This document shows positions 52,522 through 63,116 of a stretch of DNA of 64,000 nucleotides, in pieces. The DNA lies in the NCBI GenBank assembly GCA_951804985.1, contig OX638133.1:69198367-69262366 (forward strand), in the 5' to 3' direction. The DNA comes from Dryomyza anilis. Taxonomy: Eukaryota > Arthropoda > Insecta > Diptera > Dryomyzidae. Position 1 is the first letter of the stretch. The number at the start of each line of letters is the position of its first letter. The position numbers and the translations under genes are program-made. The notes below the pieces were generated by a model. That model was not told where the DNA came from and searched no databases. It saw only the letters and a list, made by a program, of their open reading frames with translations.

Positions 52522-55500
52522 TTATTTCCTTGCTGGACGTCCTCTACGTTTCTTAGGTATTGGTGATGCGCACTTAACATCAGGGTCACCATTATCGGTT
52601 TCTTTAAGCGTACGCTTCTTGGCCTTGGCAGTCTTATTGATTTTGGCCAAGTTTCTAAATAGCTGCGAGTTCGTTTCGTTATTACTCTCATGTACCAGAA
52701 CATCCTCCGGCGTCGGCACATCCTCCTCATCATCGTCATCATCGATAACAATAGGCTTCGCCGCTGGAGCAGCAACAGAAGGCGTAGAGCAACGACTACT
52801 CTTGCTGTTGCCATCTTCTACATCTGTATCAACTGCTGTTCGCTCGGCTTCCAAGGCAGAGGATTCTTGTTCCATGCGTGTTAGCAGCAACTCCTCTTCG
52901 TCCTGCGGTTGATCGCTGGCATCAAGACTAATGCTGGGATCCACTTCGATTTGGCTGCTGTGCGAAAGCGTGCGATCGATGGCGGCCTTCAACTCCGACG
53001 TCTTAATGCGAAAGTCGCGTACGGTGCCGAAATGCAAAAAATTCGTCAGCCGATCGTTGGTCTTCTTCGAAAGCAGAATAACGTGCTTGTTGAAGTTCTC
53101 AACGCAGAGAATAATTTTCGGAATTAGTTTGGTTTCACGCAGTACTTTGGCCTTTGCTGCTTGCGGATTAGACTTTTTGCCGTCCTTCGTTCCGTCCTGA
53201 CCATCGAAGATGTTTGCTTCGATGTAGGAGATGAGCACATAGATATTAGTGGGCAACGGTTTTCCGACGACATGTAACAAAAGATCAAATCTTCGAAAAA
53301 AATGTATTTACTATAGTTGCCCGGCCACTATATCAACTACTTACTTGGTGCCCTGTATAGTGACCTTCATGACGGCACAGAGCCACAGGAAATGTTTGGC
53401 CAAATTCTTAAGACAAACATAGTGCTGCATGAGCAGTCGCAGCAGGCTGTCCATGCAGACGCCCAACGGAATACAGACGTTCGAAAGGTTCAGCAACGTG
53501 TTTGAGATGTGCACCAGCTGTGAGCAAATCGAGCGCTCGAGTGAGCGCAGCGAAGCCAGACAGAATTCGCGATCATCCTCGGGCACAATGCGATACTTAT
53601 AGGTGGAATTGTTTGCCTTGCCGATGAAGTAGTCCACATCGTCGAGCTGTTTGCGCAGCGCAGCGAACAAATAGTTCAAGCAGGACTCAGCAGTGCCCTC
53701 TGTAATGGATTTCAGCACAAAGCTCATTTCCGCAGTGTCTTCCTGCTGTGATTATCATATATAGTACGCAGAAATAATTTCGAAAATTATAAATAATACT
53801 TACCTCGTTGTCTTCATTTGTGATTTCGCCCAGCACTTTGCCCAAATGCAGTGCGATCGTATTAAAGAAGGCGCCCGAATGCGTCTTCTGGCGCTGTGTA
53901 AAGAGCAACTTGTGCACAAGGCTCAGCTCTTTCGTGTGAAGCTCATGTTCTTTACAAAATTTAAGCAGCCAACTGTACGACTCTGTGGTCATGCGACTGC
54001 CATACGATATATTATCGTAAAGTATGTCCAGGCATTGCAGCAACGCATGTGGTATTTTGCGACCATCGACATTCTGCAACAAGGAGTCATCTGCGCTTCC
54101 GTTGGCCTCTTCGTGGAAGAACTCGTCGAGTCGGTCGTGCAGTACAGCAGATGCCTCCTTGCAGTTATTGATTACATGGAAATCTAAATGTGGAAGATAA
54201 CATTTTAAAGAGATATGAGTTATATACGTAAAACTTTGAAATTTAATAATTTTTACAATAATTTAGATTTTCTGTACATTAGTAACTGGTCTGTTTCTTG
54301 AATAACATTATCGTAAAAATGTAATTGTATTTAACAGGCCTTCTGTTAAAAAACTTGGTTCGTGTCTTTGTTAAGAAATTCGGATCGTGTCTTCGCTTCT
54401 TCAACGCAAACACAGTGTAATCGTGTAATGATGACTACATAACTGTAAAACGGTTCTTGTAAATGAAAACAATGTCATATGTGCAGTGTTGTCTACATCG
54501 TGTTGACGACTTTAATTACATCACGTCGTGAATGTGCTTCGTCAATTCGAAATGTGTCGTCAATAGTGTAACTTAAATTTTAAATTAAAAAGGATATTCT
54601 ATTTATTACCTTTTTTAAAACGTTGAATGGAAATTCTTCATCGATGGAAAGTTTGTAGTTATTTTCAGGATTCGTATACCCTGGTGACCTATATACCAAT
54701 TTGAATGGTAACCACACATATGTGTAGGGTATTTATAGTCGGCTTAGACCGACTATAATTTTGATAATCTTAACTATCATAATAACACCTACTTTAAAAT
54801 TTTTCATGTGATCTAACCTTCCCAACTGGTTGATTTAAAACTACCTTCGCGATGAACTACAGATATTAGATTTTAAATATTGCCTCGAACTGGATGACAA
54901 TGCAATTTTATGATTTTATTGCCATGGTTGCATATTAAAGACAACTTGAAACAAGAATATTTTCAATTTTAATAATATTAGGCCTTTCGAATTCTGTCAG
55001 ACGAAATTTTAACTGAGACCAAAAAATAAGAAGAATTAAAAAATATTTTTTAATATAAAACTTTTTATGGTGAATTTTTAGCATGAAAACTTTACATATT
55101 AAAAAATATTTTTTATTTCATATTTTTTTGTAATTATAAACAAATATTTGTATTTATTTTTCAGTAATATACTGATTATTTTTAATTGATAATAATGGTA
55201 CATCCATGCTGCAATGGGAAGCTTAGTAATTAATGTGGTAAATTATGAAGAGTTTCTGCCCCAACTAATGTGTCATGCCGATTTGCGCGCAAGGGGCCGA
55301 CTTTCTTAACATGTAATCTAGTGGCAAAGCAAAACAGTTCATATTCTAGAACAGCAATTCGTATTACCCTAAATCGTTCAAACATGTAATAGTTTCACCG
55401 AATAATGTAGAAGTAATGTAGAAATGTATTCCGAAAAAGAAGTGACCATCGTGGGGGGTGTCTACTTTATCTAAACCTATTTTTAGTAAACATTAGATAG

Positions 55501-58500
55501 TGCCTTATTTGGTTCTGTAAACCTACATTATATATTGATCACAATGTATTTTTCGTTGTAAAACTACTACTTGACACAACTGCTTCTGTATATTAGCAAC
55601 AGGTCCGTTTCATGAATAGCATTATTGTAAAAATGTATGTGTACTTAACAGTGTTCTTTATAGTAACATGGTGCGTGTCTATGTTAACAAATTCGGATCG
55701 TGTCTTCGCTTTTTTTAACGATAGCTCACTGCTATAAATAAGACCACAAAACTGTATTAATGCAGTTCTTGTAAATGAAAACAATGTTACATCCGATGTT
55801 ATATGTACATCATCTTGTCTACATTAGTAAAACCAGAGAGTATACATAGTAAAGAGATGTCATCCGAGTTGGTTGCAGTTCGATGGCGCTATTGTAGCAA
55901 GTAAACATGAGTAAAATGGTTTTTCTTATGTTAAATTCGTCGTAATAAGGCAGAAAAAATATAAATATTAATAAAACTATTAAAAATATTAGGGAGATAG
56001 AAAATTTGTACATTTTCGGTCTACATTTGACGCATTTAACATTCAAAAACCATTTTACTTATGTTTACTTGCTACAATCGAGCGATCGAACCGCAACCAA
56101 TTCGGATGACATCTCTTCACTATATATACTCTCTGGTAAAACTACTACTTGACACAAGTGTTACAGTACATTAGCAAAACAGGTCCGTTTCGTGAATAAC
56201 ATGTAAAAATGTTGTAAACGTAAAAAAATGTAAAAATGTAAGTTCTTTTGTTAAATAAACATGGTGCGTGTCATTGTTAACAAATTCGGATCGTGTCTTC
56301 GCTTTTTTAGCGAAAACACATTGTGCCATAACTTAGACTACAAAACTGTATTAATGCAGTCCTTGTAAATGAAATAATGTTATATCCAATGTTAACATTG
56401 GACTGTGTTGTCGTATCTACATCATATTGTCTACATTATTGACGCCGCGTTGTTAATGTTATCGCGTCAATTAGAAATTTGACGACAGCTAAATGTCGTA
56501 AATAGTAACTGAAATTTCAAATCTAAAAGGTTATTGAAAATGTATTTTTGGTTTGTTATTACAAAAAAAAACTGTTTTATTCAGATATTTAAAATTTTAT
56601 ATATATCATGCATGTACCACCACATTTATATAGCTGGACATTACAACCCATGATGACTTTTTTTTGGTAAGTGACCCAGTGAAGCAAAAGACTTTCAAAG
56701 ATTCCCCAAATCGAAAGATGTTTTTTTTTGCACTTTGTTTCTATTTGCCGACGTACAAAGTATTTTTTCTCATAAAACAAATGCATTCACGGGTCACGAT
56801 ATTAAACAATTTCTTTACACTAAATTCTTCTGTTTATGTCACATCAAAGTTTTAAATATAAATATATATTTTAAATAATAATAAAAACTTACCAAAACCG
56901 CGCACAAAAGTATCCTCAAACTTTTTCTTATAGACTTCGTTGGCCGTGTACAAACATTGATGAAAACACTCAGCGCCTAGTGCCGCCGACTTCAAGTCAA
57001 AATCTCGCCACAACATGTTCAACGGTTTGATGCAGCGTTCGTAGACAACTTTTGTGATGTCCGTCAAATATTTAAGCATGCGACGCGAGTGCGCCAGCTG
57101 CTTGTATTCGGGCTCTAAGCGAATCGCTTCGACTTTTGTGGCTGCAACCTGCAACACGTACCGAACTAACTCATGGTTGGAGCGCAGCGCGCTGGTGTTG
57201 CGTGGAGCAGCAAAAGGCACAATGTCTCTGCATTTAATAAATATTAATTATGCATTTATTAATTAGCATTTCAGGCAATTCAAATACTAACTCAAGTAGC
57301 AGACGCAGCATCATCTCCACCACTTGCAAATCCCAAATGCACTCGATGTTTGTATTAATTCTCTTCGTAGAGACTCCGTTTATGGTGATATTCAGCGTAG
57401 TTGCGCCCTCCGTTTCATTTGGGTTTTTGGCTTTTTTGCCCTTTTTATTGGGACCACCAGGTAGTGCCTATTAGATGGAAATATGTAAAACAAAGGAATC
57501 TGAATTAAATCTTTTTACAAAGCTCACTTTTAACGCTTCATTGAGCTTAAGATGTTCCTTGAACAACGCCAACAAATGCTTGACATTGTCGTTGCTTTGC
57601 GTCGAGGTCAGAATGCAGTGAGCCATCAAACCCTCGATGAAGTTTAGCTGCTGCGCGATCTTTTCGTTTTTAAGATGCGTCAATGAACCTTGCTGTAACA
57701 GTCAAATAATGTATCATTCTAATAATTCTTATTTTATTTAATAGAAATACTAAAATATATTTTTACCATTTCTTCGAATTTTATATCTTTTGCTATGATT
57801 TTTTCTACCGACAAACGTAGTAAACGCTTCATTTCACGCGTATCGTATTCGCCGTCAAACTTCTCAAACACCACCAGACAATGACTAACGAACTGTGTCA
57901 AAGAACCCAGATTATCATTGACTTCGATGTCGTTATCATTGTCCACCGATGAGCGAACGATCTTTGCGAAATTTATGCTGAATTCTACTGCTGTATCTTC
58001 CGCCGTGGGCGCCACAAAATAATCGCGAAAATGCCAATCGATAAATTGCAGCACGTGCGGCACTAGTTTAGGATTTAATTCAATGGCACGTTGTAGATCT
58101 GCAAAAGGATTTTCAATAATAAAGTATTTAATATTTACAAAGAAAATGCCTACTTTCGTAGAGTGTTATTTTTATTTCTAATGTCTGATTGAAACAGTTG
58201 CGTAGCAGTCCAATTATCTCCAAAGTGAGCATGTCAAAATGTCGCTGCGGATTGTTGCGATTGCCTAATGTCGCCTGCGACATCAGCGAAAAGCCAGAGA
58301 TGCTCTGCTGCGTACACATGCCGGAAACGCCCATTTGCGAACGCTGCGAATTGGAGTTATTCAGCTGCTTGAGGATCATGCAAAAACCATAGACGCCCAT
58401 ACGACAGGTTTTCATATCACTATATAAAAGGTGGAATAAAAGAGATTTTATATTGTACTGCGATACGAAATAAGAATTGGAACCTAATTCGGGATCGTTC

Positions 58501-61022
58501 TACAATTCAAAAATCATTCAAATCTAAAACTGTTGCCTTTCTAAAACCAAAACTGGTATTAAAAATAAAGAAAACAACCGATATCCTGTAGTTTAAATTT
58601 TAACTTCATTCTTTTGATACTAACATTGTCGATTTAAAATTTTTGTAAATATTTTAAAATACCTTGAACACATAGCTTTGCGCAAAACCTCAATAAATGC
58701 ATCGCGCACAATGGCCGATATTTTCAAAATGGGCAATATAAATGACATCAAGCGCATAGCCTGTTCACCGGGAATCTAAATAAGCAAAAAACATTGATTA
58801 CTAAAGATTTATAAAAATATAAACCTAAATGCCAAACTCTCACCCACAAAAAGAAGTCCATCACATAGTTTATTGTCTTAACGCACTCGGACACGGTGAA
58901 GGTATCCGCTACACTTAAAAGTGTTAAGCACTCTGTGTATTAATAACATTTATAAAATAATCTATCAATTAAAGCAACTAAATGTACACAACGCACCCGA
59001 GTATTGATACTGATCCTGCTCAACTATCATCCATTCTGACAGCTTCTTAACGATGCCGTGACCGAATACAAAACGTTTACGTATGAACTTTGTCAGAAAT
59101 CCAATGGCAAGCGCATTGAGAGTCTTGCTCTGCTTTGTCTTGAGCAGCACAAAGGCGAGATTTACCAGACCCGGTGTAATCACATCTTTGCCCTCTTTAT
59201 TCTGATCTATGAGCACGGTGAATATCTGCTCAAGATCCACCTGCTTGCGTTGCAAACTGTCGCGACACCACACCGAATACTCTGCCAGTTTGCGCTCGTC
59301 CTCGTTATGCTTGATGACGCTACGTATAAAAGGTAAGAGCACCGAAGCGGAGAGTCGCGAATCGGGCTCGCGATTAGCGGCGGTCATCGAGAGCACGGCG
59401 CTGAGCATAAAAGGCGTCAAAAGCATATCTGGCATATTAAAGAAATTCTACGCAATGCAAGAATACAAATGTTACAAATAAATTAGAAGAATAAATTTCA
59501 TTTATACCCTAAACACTATGCACAACTGTATCTCATTCATTTTGTACTGCGTGCAGTAGTTCAAATGATGAAGTATAGTCTCTTCTGCCTCGCGAAGTTC
59601 CTTGTCCGAGAAGGCATCTGTAAAAATTGACATCGATTGCCTTGAAGAGCTTGAAAATCACAATACATACCAATGCTGTCAAAGTCTGTGGAGTTGCTGT
59701 TCATATCCGAGAAGAGTTTTTTATAGTAGAAACGATGAAAATACTTCTCCAAGGCAAGTATGGGTATTATTACTTGCGTCGCCGTTGTGCACATGCAGAA
59801 CAGTTGGTAGGCCAGAGCCGGAAGCTCCATGGGAGCCAGAGCCTGCAAACAACCGGAGAACTTGTGCAGCACGGTCAGTGTTTCAGACGGACTCAAATGT
59901 AATTCTCTGCAAAGTGTATAACAGTTTTTAAATGCTATCATATGTGGGAAAAGCGAAAATACAATTGAAACAAGTCTAAAATTAGTTTACACTTGCAATT
60001 GGTATTTATAACCGGACAAAATTAATCTTTAATCCTAAGAGTAATACACCATTGATGGCATTTTTTATTTAACCACGATCTTAGTAAGATTATCCGATGG
60101 ATTTCAAGATTCTAATCAAGACCGCATACTCAGTTTTTTGATATTGCCTTAAGTTTTCCAGTTAATACGTATAACAAATATATGGCAACTTCGTGTTTTT
60201 CTATATATTTTGGTTTTTTTTGTTGATACTTTTAAAATACTCTGGATTTACCAAAAGTTACTTTTTCTCGTATGGTGTTATAATAGACATTGAAACGAAT
60301 CGACTGTAGTTCTCAAAAAATTGTTAAATTTGTATTTAATAACAAATAATCTTACTTGAACATGTCCGCAATGGGCGTAAGCACTTCATTGGGCCAACGC
60401 ATGGTGCACAGCTGTCGTAGTGTGGTCTCGCGATATTCACTGCCACTCATCGCGATCCCATTCACACTGAACTGACTGAAGTTGGCCAGAATCTTAAGCG
60501 TCTCTGGTAGTAAATCCTTCCAACTATATGAAATGTTATCCTTATTTAGTTTATTTATAATTGTAATATTTCCGGTTACGTACCCAACGCATTTTGGATC
60601 TCCCGCACGCATACCATCCACGCAATGTTCCAAAATCTCCACCAGTTGCTCGCTGGGAAATGTCGACAAATCCTGGCACAAACGCGTAGTCAAGTCGTAG
60701 GTCTGCTTGTAGCTAAAGTCAATTTTTAGCAGCCCGTCCAGAAAACATTTGACGCAGGCGAAGCGCTTTTCCTTGCAGTCATAGCTTCCGTTTGACGCAA
60801 ACCCTTGCAGCAAATAATTCCAGAATGTAGTACAATCATTGCGTCCCAACTTGGCCGACAATGTAGTTATAAGCTACAAAATTTGTGCTTAGTTATTGCG
60901 CATTATTTTCAAGTATTACCTACAATTTTTGCACTGGTTTGTTCGATTAATTTTTGCAGCTGCTCGATGTTGTTTTTTTCACCAAGACTTATTATTTGTT
61001 TTTCTAATGTGCTTCCGGACAT
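52522..61022 (-). CDS. FANCI: FANCI, Fanconi anaemia ID-complex subunit, 16 exons
   Basis: Exons on minus: 61022-60924, 60873-60584, 60523-60356, 59906-59671, 59617-59508, 59447-58997, 58932-58844, 58775-58663, 58419-58154, 58098-57767, 57692-57528, 57467-57292, 57227-56893, 54183-53804, 53745-53345, 53290-52522. All splice sites are GT-AG and phases join, giving 1459 aa without a stop (human about 1328). FANCI is an alpha-solenoid partner of FANCD2; the ID clamp is monoubiquitinated at crosslinks to start repair in the nucleus. Seen here: LRKAM at 512-516, with Lys514 aligning to human Lys523; an S/TQ cluster at 543-567 (SQ 543, 546, 566; TQ 555) at the place of the ATR sites; and the C-terminal block AKVLRETK (1251-1258) to RDFRI (1295-1299). 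The tail adds [12 protein letters not shown] (1383-1394) and [10 protein letters not shown] (1450-1459). Intron 13 is 2709 nt; several of the others are 50-75 nt. I inferred the exons by eye, so exact borders may shift slightly. Confidence 0.93.
54280..54570. repeat. FANCI intron-13 repeat, copy 1
   Basis: The first of three related blocks sharing 'ggtccgtttc.tgaata', 'aattcggatcgtgtcttcgc' and 'cttgtaaatgaaaacaatg' (others at about 55560-55832 and 56140-56480). No coding potential; not linked to the neighbouring exons. Confidence 0.7.
54660..54835 (-). mobile_element. DINE-like 5' fragment in FANCI intron 13
   Basis: Reverse complement of about 27715-27890: 'tcgtataccctggtgacct', 'ccacacatatgtgtagggta', the hairpin AGTCGGCTTAGACCGACT and 'aaccttcccaactggtt'. 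The 3' half with the GACA tract is absent. Confidence 0.8.
54836..55559. other. FANCI intron 13, middle part
   Basis: AT-rich sequence with no exon-like ORF or element boundary. Confidence 0.35.
55560..55832. repeat. FANCI intron-13 repeat, copy 2
   Basis: Begins 'gtaaaactactacttgacac' and shares 'aattcggatcgtgtcttcgc', 'ctgtattaatgcagt' and 'cttgtaaatgaaaacaatg' with copies 1 and 3. It is cut from copy 3 by a foldback element. Confidence 0.7.
55833..56136. mobile_element. 304-bp CCAGAGAGTATA foldback MITE
   Basis: CCAGAGAGTATA (55833) and TATACTCTCTGG (56136) open roughly 95-bp inverted arms that share 'gagatgtcatccga.ttggtt', 'gtagcaagtaaacat' and 'agtaaaatgg'. TAAAA at 828-832 and 137-141 is a 5-bp target duplication. 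It is inserted at the start of the third intron repeat. Short ORFs inside have no domain. Confidence 0.85.
56137..56480. repeat. FANCI intron-13 repeat, copy 3
   Basis: Begins 'taaaactactacttgacaca' as copy 2 does and repeats 'aattcggatcgtgtcttcgc' and 'ctgtattaatgcagtccttg'; the end ('gttgtctacat'-like words) also matches copy 1. 56481-56892 is plain AT-rich intron. Confidence 0.7.
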
Positions 61023-61188
61023 TTCTTTAGCATTTAGAACACTTCAAAATAAACATTCGCAGAGAAACAATTAAAATATAAATTTGATTTTAGCAAAGGG
61101 CGCCGTTTTCTTACATTTTAAATTCGCCGCAATATTTTGACGTTTAGCAAAGACACCAATAGCGTGAATTGGCGAATTACCCAGTCAT
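61023..61188 (-). promoter_or_regulatory. FANCI proximal upstream region
   Basis: Only about 165 nt separate the FANCI start codon from the next element. No TATA box is evident, as is usual for fly repair genes. GC-richer words ('aattcgccgc', 'ggcgccctttgct' on minus) are present; the transcription start cannot be fixed. Confidence 0.35.
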
Positions 61189-61638
61189 AGGCGCGATTCT
61201 GTAACTTATTAACAAATATCGATAACCACTCGCCTTCTTGAACTTGAACTGGTCGGTTGTCTTCTCGACTGGTCCTCGTTCGGCGTTGTCGCTTAGAGTT
61301 AACGGGAGAAATCCCGTTTCTCAGTCAAATACATTTACTTTTTGTGTCGCGAACTGCCTCGTTGCTAAGGCGCATAAAAAGTGAATCAAACCATTTTGTA
61401 AAGAACTTTAAAACATTCGTTATTGCGTTATAATCGTGAGATCGGCCAAGTAAATCTTCAATAATTTTATTGAAGTAACTCAGTAAATATCGATATCGTT
61501 AACTAACAACATTGTGGCAAGTGATCGTCATGAAAAAAATGTAAATTTTAACGATATTTGTCGTTAAAAATAGTTTACGATATCGATTTTTGTCGTTAAT
61601 AAGTTACAGAATCGCCCTACTGTTACAGAATCGCGCCT
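61189..61638. mobile_element. 450-bp inverted-repeat element upstream of FANCI
   Basis: AGGCGCGATTCTGTAAC (61189-61205) is exactly inverted as GTTACAGAATCGCGCCT (61622-61638), with a second inner copy of the end at about 61595-61617 (GTTAATAAGTTACAGAATCG). TATCGATA at 61217-61224 and 'tatcgatatcg' near 61486 lie inside. A target duplication is not clear. Confidence 0.7.
61217..61224. promoter_or_regulatory. TATCGATA (DRE-type) motif
   Basis: A perfect palindromic TATCGATA, the core of the DREF-bound element found at many fly housekeeping and replication/repair promoters, 195 nt upstream of the FANCI start codon. It lies in the left arm of the inverted-repeat element, so it may be there by chance. 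Confidence 0.4.
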
Positions 61639-61710
61639 CAGTATTGCATTTAGCGGGTATATTGGCCCAATTCTTTTTCGTGAGAACTAGCGTCCCAGCA
61701 AGACACTGCT

Positions 61711-63116
61711 GACCGAAACCAAAGACTTTATATATACTCGTACAAACAAAGAGTGAGAGGTAAGATTAAATATCGATCTTGTTGCACCTTTCTTTATAAG
61801 AAACGTCAAAACTGACAAAATAACAAAAATGCGTAGCTGTCCGTCTGTGAAAACAGAAACAGAATTTATGTATAAAAATGGTAAAATGAATAATTTATCA
61901 AAGAATATCAGAAATTGAAGATTAAAATTCTACAAATTTTGATATTTTCACAAAAAATAAAGCTTGCTTTATTGTTTTAGCAAAAATACTAGAAACATTA
62001 AAGCTTCTTCTATGAATTATTTTGTTGTTGTGCTGTCACTTCAGTTCTCCCGCTCTCGCGGATAAAAATTACACCCACACACAGAAAAAAAAGTGTGTAA
62101 ATATAACTAAAATGTTAATCAATCCAATTAATTTTTAATTGAAACTCAGCCGATGTAACTTTTAGTAGCATTGAATCCCATATTCGTAATAATGAGAATA
62201 TATTAATAGGAGAAACTTTAATTAATTTTTTTGTCATATTGATTATATGTTTTATTGGGAATTTTTAAATCATTAATTAATTAGTAACATCAATTAAAAA
62301 TTTCATTCGATAGAAATTGCATCAATTAAATATTTTGTTAAATTAAATAAAATATTTGTCGAATAGAAACATATGAAAATAAAAATAATTTAATTCAATA
62401 TATAACATAAAATAGATATTAAATAAGTATGTATACTGTTTGATATGATTTGTAAAATTCTTTCAACCAAACGAATGTTTTACCGAAGTCAGTTTTCACA
62501 ACTTCTACAGGGGGGCCAATAAATTGAGTCAAACATAAAATTTGATATTCGCTTTTTAATGATTCAATATGCAACAAAATGAGCATCATAAGCCTCTTGT
62601 TCAAATTCTTGACTTCAAAAATAAATTGAGCCATTTAATGCTTTAATAACATAACATACACTAAATAATGCATTATCCTGTTTTAAAAGAGCAACGTAGA
62701 AGAAAATAATGTTAGAAGAAACTGAACGACGCCGCCGACGCACAAACAAAAAACAAAATGGAATCCAGAAGAAAAAAACAGTGTTGCAATTTAAGAAAAT
62801 GAATAAATCAAAAGTAACAAATAAAAGTAGTTAATACTATTAAAGATTTAGTTGTATTGAAATTATATTAAATTAATTACTATTAATATTTTAATTAAAA
62901 AATGTGTAAATACAATTAATTAATTAGTAAATACATTAATATTTTTAATTGGAATACGATTTTGTTTGCTATTAATATCAATTGTTATATATACGTACAA
63001 TATTTTTTTCTGTGCAATTATCCAATACCCGAAATGTGACAATTTTGATGGCACCCAAAAACTACACCGGCACACAAAGTTTCTATCTTAGTATATATAA
63101 AGTCTTTGGGTTGGTC
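61711..63116. mobile_element. Element with CCAAAGACTTTATATATACT ends
   Basis: CCAAAGACTTTATATATACT (61719-61738) is exactly inverted at 63090-63109; a looser match (GACC...) extends both ends outward to about 61711 and 63116. About 350 bp of left-hand sequence precedes a nested element (62080-63014). No coding capacity. Confidence 0.65.
62080..63014. mobile_element. Nested CACAGAAAAAA element with AATTAATT words
   Basis: CACAGAAAAAAAAGTG (62080) and TATTTTTTTCTGTG (63014) are inverted ends. The flanking zones 62100-62400 and 62820-62990 are arrays of degenerate AATTAATT-type words. The middle (62420-62800) holds a 71-codon minus ORF without a known domain. Confidence 0.6.

Noticed and set aside
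52511..54187. Plus-strand ORFs of 113-133 codons opposite FANCI exons
   Set aside because: Shadows of the real minus-strand exons; the minus frames show clear FANCI conservation.
54184..56892. A missing FANCI exon in the long intron
   Set aside because: The phases of exons 13 and 14 join directly (G|AT, Asp) and the protein alignment is continuous; ORFs in the intron lie in repeats.
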